From the NCBI RefSeq assembly GCF_001544495.1, contig NZ_FCNZ02000024.1:28187-92186 (forward strand): 64,000 bases of DNA, read 5' to 3'. Shown one piece after another: positions 49,860 to 57,894 of this stretch (position 1 is the stretch's first letter; each line of letters starts with the position of its first letter). The position numbers and the translations under genes were made by a program. The notes under the pieces were generated by a model. That model worked only from the letters and a program-made list of their open reading frames with translations, ran no database searches and was not told the origin of the DNA. Origin of the DNA: Caballeronia telluris. Its GTDB lineage: Bacteria; Pseudomonadota; Gammaproteobacteria; Burkholderiales; Burkholderiaceae.

Positions 49860-50737
49860 CATTGCAGCGGCCCGCCGCGCACCGAATCCAGCACGATCGA
49901 CGCGAGCCGCTCGACCTGCGCCGGCGCGACCGTCGAGGCGCGCAGTAACGCGAGCGGGATTGTCGGCAATTCGGGCAGTCCGCTTTCCTCTGATTTGAGC
50001 GCGCACACCGACGACGGCAAGCCGTAACGCGTGCGCACGGTCACGCCGAGCCCCGCCGCGGCCGCCGCCCACAAGCCCGCGAGACTCGGACTCGTGAAGG
50101 CGACACGCCATTTGATGCCCGCGCGGTCCAGCGCCTCGGTCGCCATGCTGTGAAAAAGACACGGCCGGTCGAACGCGATGAGCGGCAACGGTTCGTCGTC
50201 GTCGCGGGTCCACGGCAGGCTGGACGAGCCGATCCAGCACATGTGCGGCACGGCGACCGGTTCGGCCAGTTCCGACGCGGGCGCGCCCCACACGAGCGCA
50301 AGATCGAGCTGATTCGATCCGATGCGCTCCAGCAGGTCGGTGTTACGCGCAACCCGCGCCTCGATGCGCACCTTCGGATGCGCGCGCGCAAACCGCCCGA
50401 GCACGTCCGGCAGCACGACTTCGCCGAAATCCTCCTGCAAGCCGAGCCGGATCCAGCCTTCCAGATGGACGCTGCGCATCGCGACGGCCGCCTCGTCGTT
50501 CAGTTCGATCAGGCGGCGCGCGTAACGCAGCATGGTCTCGCCGGCTTCGGTGAGCGCGAGACTGCGCCCGGACTTGCGAAAGAGCGTCGTGCCCGCCTGC
50601 TCTTCAAGCTTGCCCATCTGCGCGCTGACCGCCGACGTCGACCGCCCCACGCGATCCGCCGCCTTCGCAAAACTCCCGAGGTCGATGCCCGCGACGAAGC
50701 TGCGCAGCACCGCGAGATCGAACGAAATCTGGTTCAT
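49859..50737 (-). CDS. LysR-family transcriptional regulator
   Basis: 292-aa LTTR. The N-terminal winged helix spans about 6-65 (FVAGIDLGSFAKAADRVGRSTSAVSAQMGKLEEQAG); the effector-binding domain covers about 90-285. It diverges from an MFS transporter gene across about 100 bp containing the LTTR-like palindrome CTGATATTCAG. By the usual LysR logic it controls that transporter and itself. The effector cannot be predicted. Confidence 0.9.
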   Translation of the reverse strand: MNQISFDLAVLRSFVAGIDLGSFAKAADRVGRSTSAVSAQMGKLEEQAGTTLFRKSGRSLALTEAGETMLRYARRLIELNDEAAVAMRSVHLEGWIRLGLQEDFGEVVLPDVLGRFARAHPKVRIEARVARNTDLLERIGSNQLDLALVWGAPASELAEPVAVPHMCWIGSSSLPWTRDDDEPLPLIAFDRPCLFHSMATEALDRAGIKWRVAFTSPSLAGLWAAAAAGLGVTVRTRYGLPSSVCALKSEESGLPELPTIPLALLRASTVAPAQVERLASIVLDSVRGGPLQ

Positions 50738-50778
50738 CGCAATCGTCCTGATTTATCGAATGGTGAGTGAAAAACTTT

Positions 50779-50789
50779 CTGATATTCAG
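50779..50789. promoter_or_regulatory. candidate LysR operator
   Basis: CTGA-TAT-TCAG palindrome in the 102-bp intergenic region between the divergent LysR and MFS genes. Assigned by position and symmetry only. Confidence 0.4.
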
Positions 50790-50839
50790 GATGATCGTAA
50801 AGCGTGAAACTGCTCCCGTCAATTTCGGAGAACAGGATC

Positions 50840-52066
50840 ATGGCAACACCGCTGGATTTTCAAAGCGCGGCGCGCGGTGAATCGCATCGCTGGAAGGTGC
50901 TCGGCGTGGGCGTCGTGGCGAACGCGAGTTTTTCGGCGGCCGTCAACGGCATTCCGACCACGGCCGTCTGGCTGCGCGAAGGTTATCGCTTCGACAACGC
51001 GCAACTCGGCCTCGTGCTCGGGGCGATGGGGCTGGGCGTCGCGGTATCGGAACTGCCGTGGGGGATGCTCACCGACCGCTGGGGCGACCGCCCCGTGCTG
51101 CTGAACGGCCTCGCGGGCACCGCCGCCGCGCTTCTGGCGATGGCGTTGTTCGTCGTGCCGCACGGCGCTCACGCGATTCCCCCGCTCGGCTGGCTCGTGT
51201 TCGGCATGTGCGTGACGGGACTCATCAGCGGCAGCGTCAACGGTTCGAGCGGACGCGCCGTCATGGCGTGGTTCCGCGAAGGCGAGCGCGGACTCGCGAT
51301 GAGCATCCGCCAGACCGCCGTCCCGCTCGGCGGGGGACTCGGCGCGCTCGTGTTGCCGTGGCTGGCGGCGTCGCACGGATTCGCGGCCGTGTTCGGTGCG
51401 CTCGCGGCGATGTGCGCGCTCTCCGCCGCGATCACCTGGCGCTGGCTGCACGAGCCGCCGTTCGCACAGGCGCCGGCGAATGTGCCGCACGCGGCGCCGT
51501 TGCGCGATGCGCAAATCTGGCGCGTCGTGCTCGGCATCGGCCTGCTGTGCTCGCCGCAGTTCGCCGTGCTCACGTTCGCGACCGTCTTCCTCCACGACGC
51601 CGCGCATCTCGGCCTCGTCGCGATCAGCGGGACGATGGCCGTCGTGCAGATCGGCGCGATGGCGATGCGCATCTGGAGCGGCCGGTTCACCGACCGTCGC
51701 GGCAACCGGCGCGCGTATCTGCGTGGCTCGACGCTCGTCGCCGCAGCGTCGTTCGCGGTGCTCGCGACGGCGCTTGAAGCATTCCACGTTTCCGGCGCGC
51801 TCTTGATGGCGCTCGTCGCGTTTGCCGGAATTTGCGTGTCGGCGTGGCACGGCGTGGCCTACACCGAACTCGCGACGCTCGCCGGCGCCGCGCGCGCTGG
51901 AACCGCGCTCGGGATGGCGAACACGGCAGTTTTCGCGGGCCTTTTCGTCACGCCGCTCGTGATTCCGCATCTGCTCGCGGCCGGATCGTGGGGCGCGGTC
52001 TGGTTCGTGGCGGGATTGTGCGCGCTCGGCGCTTATCCGTTGTTTCCGAAGCCCCGGCGACCTTAA
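50840..52066 (+). CDS. MFS transporter
   Basis: 408-aa major-facilitator protein with 12 hydrophobic segments. The start at 50840 gives MATPLDFQSAARGESHRW; an upstream in-frame start adds 12 residues. The loop 2-3 signature is present as GMLTDRWGDRPVLL near 83-96, and SGRFTDRRGNRR marks the second half. Substrate unknown; the arrangement resembles organic-anion or cyanate-type (CynX) transporters. It is divergent from a LysR regulator and 38 bp before a GST-like gene that may be cotranscribed. Confidence 0.87.
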   Translation: MATPLDFQSAARGESHRWKVLGVGVVANASFSAAVNGIPTTAVWLREGYRFDNAQLGLVLGAMGLGVAVSELPWGMLTDRWGDRPVLLNGLAGTAAALLAMALFVVPHGAHAIPPLGWLVFGMCVTGLISGSVNGSSGRAVMAWFREGERGLAMSIRQTAVPLGGGLGALVLPWLAASHGFAAVFGALAAMCALSAAITWRWLHEPPFAQAPANVPHAAPLRDAQIWRVVLGIGLLCSPQFAVLTFATVFLHDAAHLGLVAISGTMAVVQIGAMAMRIWSGRFTDRRGNRRAYLRGSTLVAAASFAVLATALEAFHVSGALLMALVAFAGICVSAWHGVAYTELATLAGAARAGTALGMANTAVFAGLFVTPLVIPHLLAAGSWGAVWFVAGLCALGAYPLFPKPRRP

Positions 52067-52104
52067 ACTGGCTATCCCGAAAATAAATTGCGGAGCGCCG
52101 GACC

Positions 52105-52731
52105 TTGATCCTGATCGGCCAATACGATTCCCCGTTCGTGCGACGCGTCGGCGTCGCGCTGACGCTTTACGAGATATCTTTCGAGCACAAGCCGTGGTCG
52201 GTCTTCGGCGCCGCCGGCAAGATCGCGCCGTTCAATCCGCTGATCCGCGTGCCGACGCTCGTGCTGGATTCGGGCGAGGTGCTGATCGAGAGCGCGATGA
52301 TCCTCGACTATCTCGACGAGGAAGCGGGCGCGGACAAGCGGATGATGCCCGCGTCGGGCCCCGCGCGCCGGCAGACGCAGAAGATTTGCGCGCTGGCGAC
52401 GGGTCTCGCCGACAAGGCCGTCGCGCTTGTCTACGAGCGCGTGCTGCACAAGGAGAAGTCGGCGATGTGGGTGGAGCGCTGCACGGGACAGGTGGAGCGC
52501 GTGCTGGACGTGCTGGAAGCGGACCGCGCGGCGCGCGCCACGCCCTGGTGGTTCGGCGATTTCATCAGTCACGCCGACATCGCCGTGGCCTGCGCGCTTT
52601 GTTTCGCGCGCGAGGCGCATCCGGCGCTCTTCACGGCGACGCGCTGGCCGACACTCATCGCGCATGCCGACCGCTGCGAGGCGCTGCCGGCGTTTCAGGC
52701 GATCGTGCAGCCGTTCAATCCGCCGAGCTGA
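52105..52731 (+). CDS. glutathione S-transferase family protein
   Basis: 208-aa GST-like protein read from a TTG at 52105 with GGAG 10 bases upstream. The thioredoxin-like N-terminal domain shows GQYDSPFVRRVGVAL near 5-19, VPTLVL near 49 and the gamma-glutamyl-binding ESAMILDYLDE near 62-72. The helical C-terminal domain contains GDFISHADIAVACAL near 150. The catalytic residue is not obvious (Ser/Tyr near 8-9). Its substrate is unknown. It converges with tsaD, with 3 bp between the stops. Confidence 0.87.
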   Translation: MILIGQYDSPFVRRVGVALTLYEISFEHKPWSVFGAAGKIAPFNPLIRVPTLVLDSGEVLIESAMILDYLDEEAGADKRMMPASGPARRQTQKICALATGLADKAVALVYERVLHKEKSAMWVERCTGQVERVLDVLEADRAARATPWWFGDFISHADIAVACALCFAREAHPALFTATRWPTLIAHADRCEALPAFQAIVQPFNPPS

Positions 52732-52734
52732 TGG

Positions 52735-53763
52735 TTACGCCGCCGCCAGCGAGGTCAGGTCCCAGCGCGGCTTGACGGTGAACGCGTAGTCGCGCACGGC
52801 CTGCTCCGGCCAGCGCGCGAGGCGCAGCGCGCCAGCGAGCGCGATCATCGCGCCGTTGTCGGTGCAAAGCGCCAGGTCGGGGTAATGCACGTCGAAACGG
52901 CGCTTTTTCGCCGCAGCCGACAGCGCCTCGCGCAACTGCCGGTTCGCGCCCACGCCGCCCGCGACGACGAGCCGCTTCAGCCCCGTCTTCTTCAGCGCGG
53001 CGAGCGATTTCGCGACGAGCACGTCCACGGCGGCATCGACGAAACCGCGCGCCAGATCCGCCTTCGCTTGTTCGCAGACGTTCGCGCCGAGTTTGCGGCT
53101 CTGCGTGAGGACGGCCGTTTTCAAACCGCTGAAGCTGAAATCGAGGTCGCCGGAATGCAGCATCGGGCGCGGCAGCACGACCGCGCCCGGCGTGCCGAAT
53201 TCCGCCATCCGCGAGACTTCCGGCCCGCCCGGATAGCCGAGGCCGAGCAGCTTCGCCGTTTTGTCGAAGGCTTCGCCGGCGGCGTCGTCGAGCGTTTCGC
53301 CGAGCGTCTCGTACACGCCGACGTCGGTCACGCGCATCAATTGCGTATGGCCGCCCGACACCAGCAACGCGACGAACGGAAACGGCGGCGGCTCGTCGAC
53401 GAGCAACGGCGAAAGCAAATGCCCTTCGAGGTGGTGAATGCCGACGGTCGGCTTGTCCCACGCCATCGCGAGCGCATTCGCGACGCTCGCGCCCACGAGC
53501 AGCGCGCCCGCGAGGCCGGGGCCCTGCGTGAACGCGATGGCGTCGATGTCACCGCGTCCGGCGCGCGCTTCCGACATCACCTGTTCGAGCAGCGGCAACG
53601 CGCGCCGGATGTGATCGCGCGACGCCAGTTCCGGCACGACCCCGCCATATTCGCGATGCATCGCGATCTGCGAATGCAGCGCGTGCGAGAGCAGGCCGCG
53701 CTCGGTGTCGTAGAGCGCGAGGCCGGTTTCGTCGCAGGAGCTTTCGATGCCTAGAACTAGCAT
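52735..53763 (-). CDS. tsaD: tRNA N6-threonylcarbamoyladenosine transferase
   Basis: Catalytic subunit that installs t6A37 on ANN-decoding tRNAs, working with TsaB/TsaE. ATG at 53763; 342 aa. Motifs: GIESSCDETGLALYD near 5-19, the metal-binding HHLEGH near 110-115, LVSGGHTQL near 136 and VAGGVGANRQLR near 272. Upstream in-frame extension is not credible. It diverges from the flavoprotein gene across 100 bp. Confidence 0.97.
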   Translation of the reverse strand: MLVLGIESSCDETGLALYDTERGLLSHALHSQIAMHREYGGVVPELASRDHIRRALPLLEQVMSEARAGRGDIDAIAFTQGPGLAGALLVGASVANALAMAWDKPTVGIHHLEGHLLSPLLVDEPPPFPFVALLVSGGHTQLMRVTDVGVYETLGETLDDAAGEAFDKTAKLLGLGYPGGPEVSRMAEFGTPGAVVLPRPMLHSGDLDFSFSGLKTAVLTQSRKLGANVCEQAKADLARGFVDAAVDVLVAKSLAALKKTGLKRLVVAGGVGANRQLREALSAAAKKRRFDVHYPDLALCTDNGAMIALAGALRLARWPEQAVRDYAFTVKPRWDLTSLAAA

Positions 53764-53863
53764 GGGAATCAACGTCTTAGGGAACATGAAAGTATAGCAG
53801 CGGGGCCTTCGGCGCGTGCCTCGCGGCGGCGTTTCGCCGGGCGCGCCGGTTACAATGCGCGCC

Positions 53864-55096
53864 ATGGAATCCTTCGATATCGCCGTCATCGGCGCGGGCG
53901 CGGCCGGCATGATGTGCGCCGCGGTCGCCGCCCAAAGCGGCCGCCGCGTCGTCCTGATCGACCACGCCGAACGCCTCGCCGAAAAAATCCGCATCTCCGG
54001 CGGCGGGCGCTGCAACTTCACGAACATCAACGCGGGACCGGCCAATTTTCTGTCGGCGAATCCGCATTTTTGCCGTTCCGCGCTCGCCCGCTACACGCCG
54101 CGCGATTTCCTCGCGCTGCTCAAGCAATACCGCGTGAGCTGGCACGAGAAGCACAAAGGCCAGCTTTTCTGCGACGACTCCAGCGAATCGATCATCGAAC
54201 TGCTGAAAAGCGAATGCGACGCCGGGCGCGTCGCGTGGCGCCGTCCGGTGACCGTCGACGCCGTCCGTCGCGACGGCGAACGCTTCGCGCTCGACACGAC
54301 TGCCGGCACGATCGAAGCGGCGGCGCTCGTCATCGCGACGGGCGGCTTGTCGATTCCGAAGATCGGCGCGACGGATTTCGGCTATCGCGTGGCGAAGCAG
54401 TTCGGCCACAAGCTCGTCGACATGCGTCCGGCGCTCGTGCCGCTTACCTTCGCCGCCGACGACTGGGCGCCGTTCTCGGCGCTTTCGGGGCTGTCCGTCG
54501 AAGTGGACCTGAGCACGGGCAAAGGCAAGACGCGCGGTGAGTTTTCCGAAGATTTGCTGCTCACGCATCGCGGGCTGTCCGGGCCGGGCGTGCTGCAGAT
54601 TTCGAGCTACTGGAACCCGTCCGAGCCGATCCACATCGACTTGCTGCCGGGCATCGACGCGGCCGAGGCGCTCCTTGCCGCGAAAGCGGGCTCGAAGAAG
54701 CACATCGCGACGTTTCTCGCCGAGCACGTGCCGGTGCGCCTCGCGCATACGTGGCTCGAAGCGCAGGGCGTTCCCGCCGACGCCCGTCTTGCCGATTTGC
54801 CGGACCGCACGCTGAAGGCGGTCGGTGAGTCGCTGTCGCGCTGGACGCTCACCCCGAACGGCACCGAAGGGTATCGCAAGGCCGAGGTGACGCGCGGCGG
54901 CGTCGACACGCGCGAACTGTCCTCGGCGACGATGATGAGCGCGCGCACGCCTGGTCTGTACTTCGTCGGCGAGGCGGTAGACGTTACCGGATGGCTCGGC
55001 GGATACAACTTCCAGTGGGCGTGGGCGTCGGGCGTCGCGGCGGGCCAGGCCGTCGCCGAATTTGCCCGCGAGCGAGCGCTGCGCGACTCCGCCTGA
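53864..55096 (+). CDS. BaiN/HI0933-family NAD(P)/FAD flavoprotein
   Basis: 410-aa flavoprotein of the YhiN/HI0933 family, which includes BaiN-type reductases; physiological role mostly unknown. FAD motif IAVIGAGAAGMMCAAVAA near 6-23, ISGGGRCNFTN near 45-55, ATGGLSIPKIGATDFGY near 162-178 and the C-terminal GEAVDVTGWLGGYNFQWAWASG near 373-394. A TACAAT -10 element lies at 53851-53856, only 7 bp before the ATG, so the mRNA could be leaderless. An ATG at 53855 is an in-frame alternative. Confidence 0.88.
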   Translation: MESFDIAVIGAGAAGMMCAAVAAQSGRRVVLIDHAERLAEKIRISGGGRCNFTNINAGPANFLSANPHFCRSALARYTPRDFLALLKQYRVSWHEKHKGQLFCDDSSESIIELLKSECDAGRVAWRRPVTVDAVRRDGERFALDTTAGTIEAAALVIATGGLSIPKIGATDFGYRVAKQFGHKLVDMRPALVPLTFAADDWAPFSALSGLSVEVDLSTGKGKTRGEFSEDLLLTHRGLSGPGVLQISSYWNPSEPIHIDLLPGIDAAEALLAAKAGSKKHIATFLAEHVPVRLAHTWLEAQGVPADARLADLPDRTLKAVGESLSRWTLTPNGTEGYRKAEVTRGGVDTRELSSATMMSARTPGLYFVGEAVDVTGWLGGYNFQWAWASGVAAGQAVAEFARERALRDSA

Positions 55097-55441
55097 GACT
55101 GCCGAAAGTCCGATGCGGCAAGGCTTCGGGCGCGGCGATGCGGGCCCGGAGCCCACTCGAAACGGCGAATCGACCTGCTATACTCGATCGGTACATTGGG
55201 TCGATCGGCGATATCGTAAAAAGTCCTTTGCGTGGCGCGTCGCTCGCATCGAACGGATCACATTGAAACGCGGCGGGGAACCTCCATGTGTTCCATTGCC
55301 AGCGGATATCGGCCGCGTCATGGCCCGCTTGAGGAAGCATCCCAAGCGGGTTTTTGCTTTCTTCGCCTCGATTTGCACGGCGGCGAAGGCAGCGGCAGGC
55401 CGGCCCATTCTCTCCAAATTTGCAATTGCACCGGGTGAACG
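55097..55441 (+). other. gene-free gap where rpsU would be expected
   Basis: No coding sequence is supported. A TATACT -10-like element lies near 55178, with the direct repeat TCGATCGG twice just after it, and a strong terminator at 55324. In related genomes, from memory, rpsU (ribosomal protein S21) precedes yqeY-dnaG-rpoD; no S21-like frame is found on either strand here. Confidence 0.55.
55324..55355 (+). terminator. intrinsic terminator upstream of yqeY
   Basis: Stem CCCGCTTG (55324-55331) with CAAGCGGG (55343-55350), 11-base loop and T5. It precedes yqeY by about 90 bp, so it either attenuates the operon or is left from a missing upstream gene. Confidence 0.8.
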
Positions 55442-55888
55442 ATGAGCCTCAAGGACCAGATCAGCGACGACATGAAAACCGCGATGCGCGCACGGGAAAC
55501 CGAGCGCCTTGGCACGATTCGCCTGTTGCTCGCCGCGATCAAGCAACGTGAAGTCGACGACCGCGTGACGCTCGACGACGCGGCCGTGACCGCCGTCATC
55601 GACAAGATGATCAAGCAGCGCAAGGACTCGATCAGCCAGTTCCAGAGCGCCGGCCGCGACGACCTGGTCGCCAAGGAAAGCGCCGAACTCGCCGTGCTCG
55701 CGGCGTACATGCCGGAGCAACTGTCGCCCGAGGCGATCGCGGCGGAAGTAGAGGCCGCCGTGGCCGCGACCGGCGCCGCCGGCCCGCAGGACATGGGAAA
55801 GGTCATGGGCGTGCTCAAGCCGAAGCTCGCGGGCAAGGCGGACATGACGGCCGTCTCCGCGCAGGTCAAGGCGGCGCTGTCGAAGTAA
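55442..55888 (+). CDS. yqeY: GatB/YqeY domain-containing protein
   Basis: 148-aa helical protein resembling the tRNA-binding tail domain of the GatB amidotransferase subunit. MSLKDQISDDMKTAMRARETERLGTIRLL at the start, the conserved AVIDKMIKQRKDSISQF near 50-66, and GPQDMGKVMGVLKPKLAGKADM near 115-136. Function outside GatB is unclear. It lies 9 bp before dnaG, its normal neighbour, and is presumably cotranscribed. Confidence 0.92.
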   Translation: MSLKDQISDDMKTAMRARETERLGTIRLLLAAIKQREVDDRVTLDDAAVTAVIDKMIKQRKDSISQFQSAGRDDLVAKESAELAVLAAYMPEQLSPEAIAAEVEAAVAATGAAGPQDMGKVMGVLKPKLAGKADMTAVSAQVKAALSK

Positions 55889-55897
55889 GCGCGCACG

Positions 55898-57775
55898 GTG
55901 ATTCCGCACGCGTTCCTCCAGGATTTACTTAACCGCGTCGACATCGTCGACGTGGTGGGTCGCTTCGTCCAGTTGAAAAAGGGCGGCGCGAATTTCATGG
56001 GCCTGTGCCCGTTCCATAACGAGAAGAGCCCGTCGTTCACGGTCAGCCCGACCAAGCAGTTCTATCACTGCTTCGGCTGCGGCGCGCACGGCACGGCGAT
56101 CAGCTTCCTCATGGAGCACACAGGGCTCACGTTCCCCGAGGCAGTCAAGGAACTCGCGCAGTCGGTCGGATTGACCGTGCCGCAGGAACCGTCTTCGTTC
56201 AGGGGCGGCGGCGGCGAAGGCTACGCGCCCGCGCCGAGCAAGGCGGTGAGCGTCGCGCTGACGGAAGTCATGCAGACCGCCTGCGACTTTTATCGCAAGC
56301 AGTTGCGCGGCGCGCCCAATGCGATTGCCTATTTGAAAAAGCGCGGGCTGACGGGCGAGGTCGCCGCGCGCTTCGGCCTCGGTTATGCGCCGGACGGATG
56401 GCAGAACCTCGAAACTGCCTTTCCCGACTACCGCAACGACAACCTCGTCGAAGCGGGACTCGTGATCGTCAGCGAGAAAAACGACGCGCAGGGTCAGGCG
56501 CGGCGCTATGACCGCTTCCGCGAGCGCGTGATGTTCCCGATCCGCAACGTGAAGGGCAGCGTGATCGGCTTCGGCGGGCGCATTCTCGACAGCGGCGAGC
56601 CGAAGTATCTGAATTCGCCCGAAACGCCGTTATTTAGCAAGGGCAGCGAGCTTTACGGCTTGTTCGAGGCGCGTCTTGCGATTCGCGAACTGGGCTATGT
56701 GCTCGTCGTCGAAGGATATATGGACGTGGTCGCGCTCGCGCAGCTCGGTTTCGCGAACGCGGTCGCGACGCTCGGCACCGCCTGCACGCCGGTTCACGTC
56801 CAGAAGCTGTTTCGCCAGACCGACACCGTCGTGTTCAGTTTCGACGGCGACGCGGCGGGCCGCCGGGCGGCGCGTCGCGCGCTCGAAGCGTGTCTGCCGC
56901 ACGCCGCCGACAATCGCACCATCCGGTTCCTTTTTCTCCCGAAGGAACACGATCCGGACAGCTACGTGCGCGAGTTTGGCACCGACGGCTTCGGCGAACA
57001 GGTCGACCGGGCGATGCCGCTGTCGCAGTTCTTGCTGAACGAGGTGCTGAACGACAAGGAGCTGGATCAGCCCGAAGGCCGCGCGAAAGCGCTGTTCGAC
57101 GCGAAGCCGTTGTTGCAGGCGTTGCCGGCGAACGCGTTGCGGGTGCAGATATTGCACATGCTTGCAGACCGGCTCGCCACGCCGTTCGGCGAGATCGCCG
57201 CGTTATGCGACATCGATTCGCGCGCCGCCGCGGTCGCGCGCTCGGCGCTGCCGAAAAGCGAGCGCCGTCGGGTGACGGGCCAGGAGCAACGGGCATTGCG
57301 GAATCTCGTGATGTATCCGGGAATCGCGAAAGCGCTCGACAGCGAGAGCGAACAGACGCTCGTGACGATGACCGAGCACGGCGAGTTGTTCGGGGAGGTG
57401 ATCGGCCACGCGCGCGAGTTGGGCGAGAGCGCGGAGTTTCAGATGCTTTCAGACCTGTTGAGAAACGCCGCGAATGCTCCGACATACGAAGACATCTTTC
57501 AGGAAATTCTCGCCTATGATGAAAATGTGCGGGACCTCCTGATGCGTGATCCGGCGGACGAAAGTGCGGCGGAGCGGGTCGCCGAGCAACGCAAGCTGCT
57601 CGCGGAAGAATTGCAGGCGACAGTCGTGAAACTGCGCCATGACAGCTACCGCGCTCGGCTGGATCAACTGGCGCGGCAGTCGTCGCTGTCGGCGGAGGAA
57701 GTGGCCGAATTCAGCGAGTTGTCGGCCAAGGCCGCGCAGATTAAGGCGGGGCGGGTGGTGAGCCCGGAGAGATAA
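55898..57775 (+). CDS. dnaG: DNA primase
   Basis: Synthesises RNA primers at the replication fork with DnaB helicase. A GTG at 55898 gives 625 aa. The zinc-binding domain reads GLCPFHNEKSPSF near 38-50 and YHCFGCGAHG near 60-69; the TOPRIM core shows VVEGYMDVVALAQ near 270 and SFDGDAAGRRAARRA near 315; EHDPDSYVREF near 350 is conserved. The C-terminal helicase-binding region follows. It lies 9 bp after yqeY and 119 bp before rpoD, whose own promoter is in that gap. Confidence 0.97.
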   Translation: MIPHAFLQDLLNRVDIVDVVGRFVQLKKGGANFMGLCPFHNEKSPSFTVSPTKQFYHCFGCGAHGTAISFLMEHTGLTFPEAVKELAQSVGLTVPQEPSSFRGGGGEGYAPAPSKAVSVALTEVMQTACDFYRKQLRGAPNAIAYLKKRGLTGEVAARFGLGYAPDGWQNLETAFPDYRNDNLVEAGLVIVSEKNDAQGQARRYDRFRERVMFPIRNVKGSVIGFGGRILDSGEPKYLNSPETPLFSKGSELYGLFEARLAIRELGYVLVVEGYMDVVALAQLGFANAVATLGTACTPVHVQKLFRQTDTVVFSFDGDAAGRRAARRALEACLPHAADNRTIRFLFLPKEHDPDSYVREFGTDGFGEQVDRAMPLSQFLLNEVLNDKELDQPEGRAKALFDAKPLLQALPANALRVQILHMLADRLATPFGEIAALCDIDSRAAAVARSALPKSERRRVTGQEQRALRNLVMYPGIAKALDSESEQTLVTMTEHGELFGEVIGHARELGESAEFQMLSDLLRNAANAPTYEDIFQEILAYDENVRDLLMRDPADESAAERVAEQRKLLAEELQATVVKLRHDSYRARLDQLARQSSLSAEEVAEFSELSAKAAQIKAGRVVSPER

Positions 57776-57783
57776 ACCTGGAA

Positions 57784-57792
57784 TGCTATAAT
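57784..57792 (+). promoter_or_regulatory. extended -10 promoter for rpoD
   Basis: TG-C-TATAAT, a perfect extended -10, lies 103 bp before the rpoD ATG; no good -35 is visible. It gives rpoD a transcript separate from dnaG. Confidence 0.6.
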
Positions 57793-57894
57793 TAAAGACT
57801 TTAAGCAAGTTGTTTTTTGAGTTTGTTTTCCTTGTGTGGCGCGCGTCATTCGTCTGGTTTTTCAGGCACGTCGTGCGCGCGGCGAAATAGGCAA

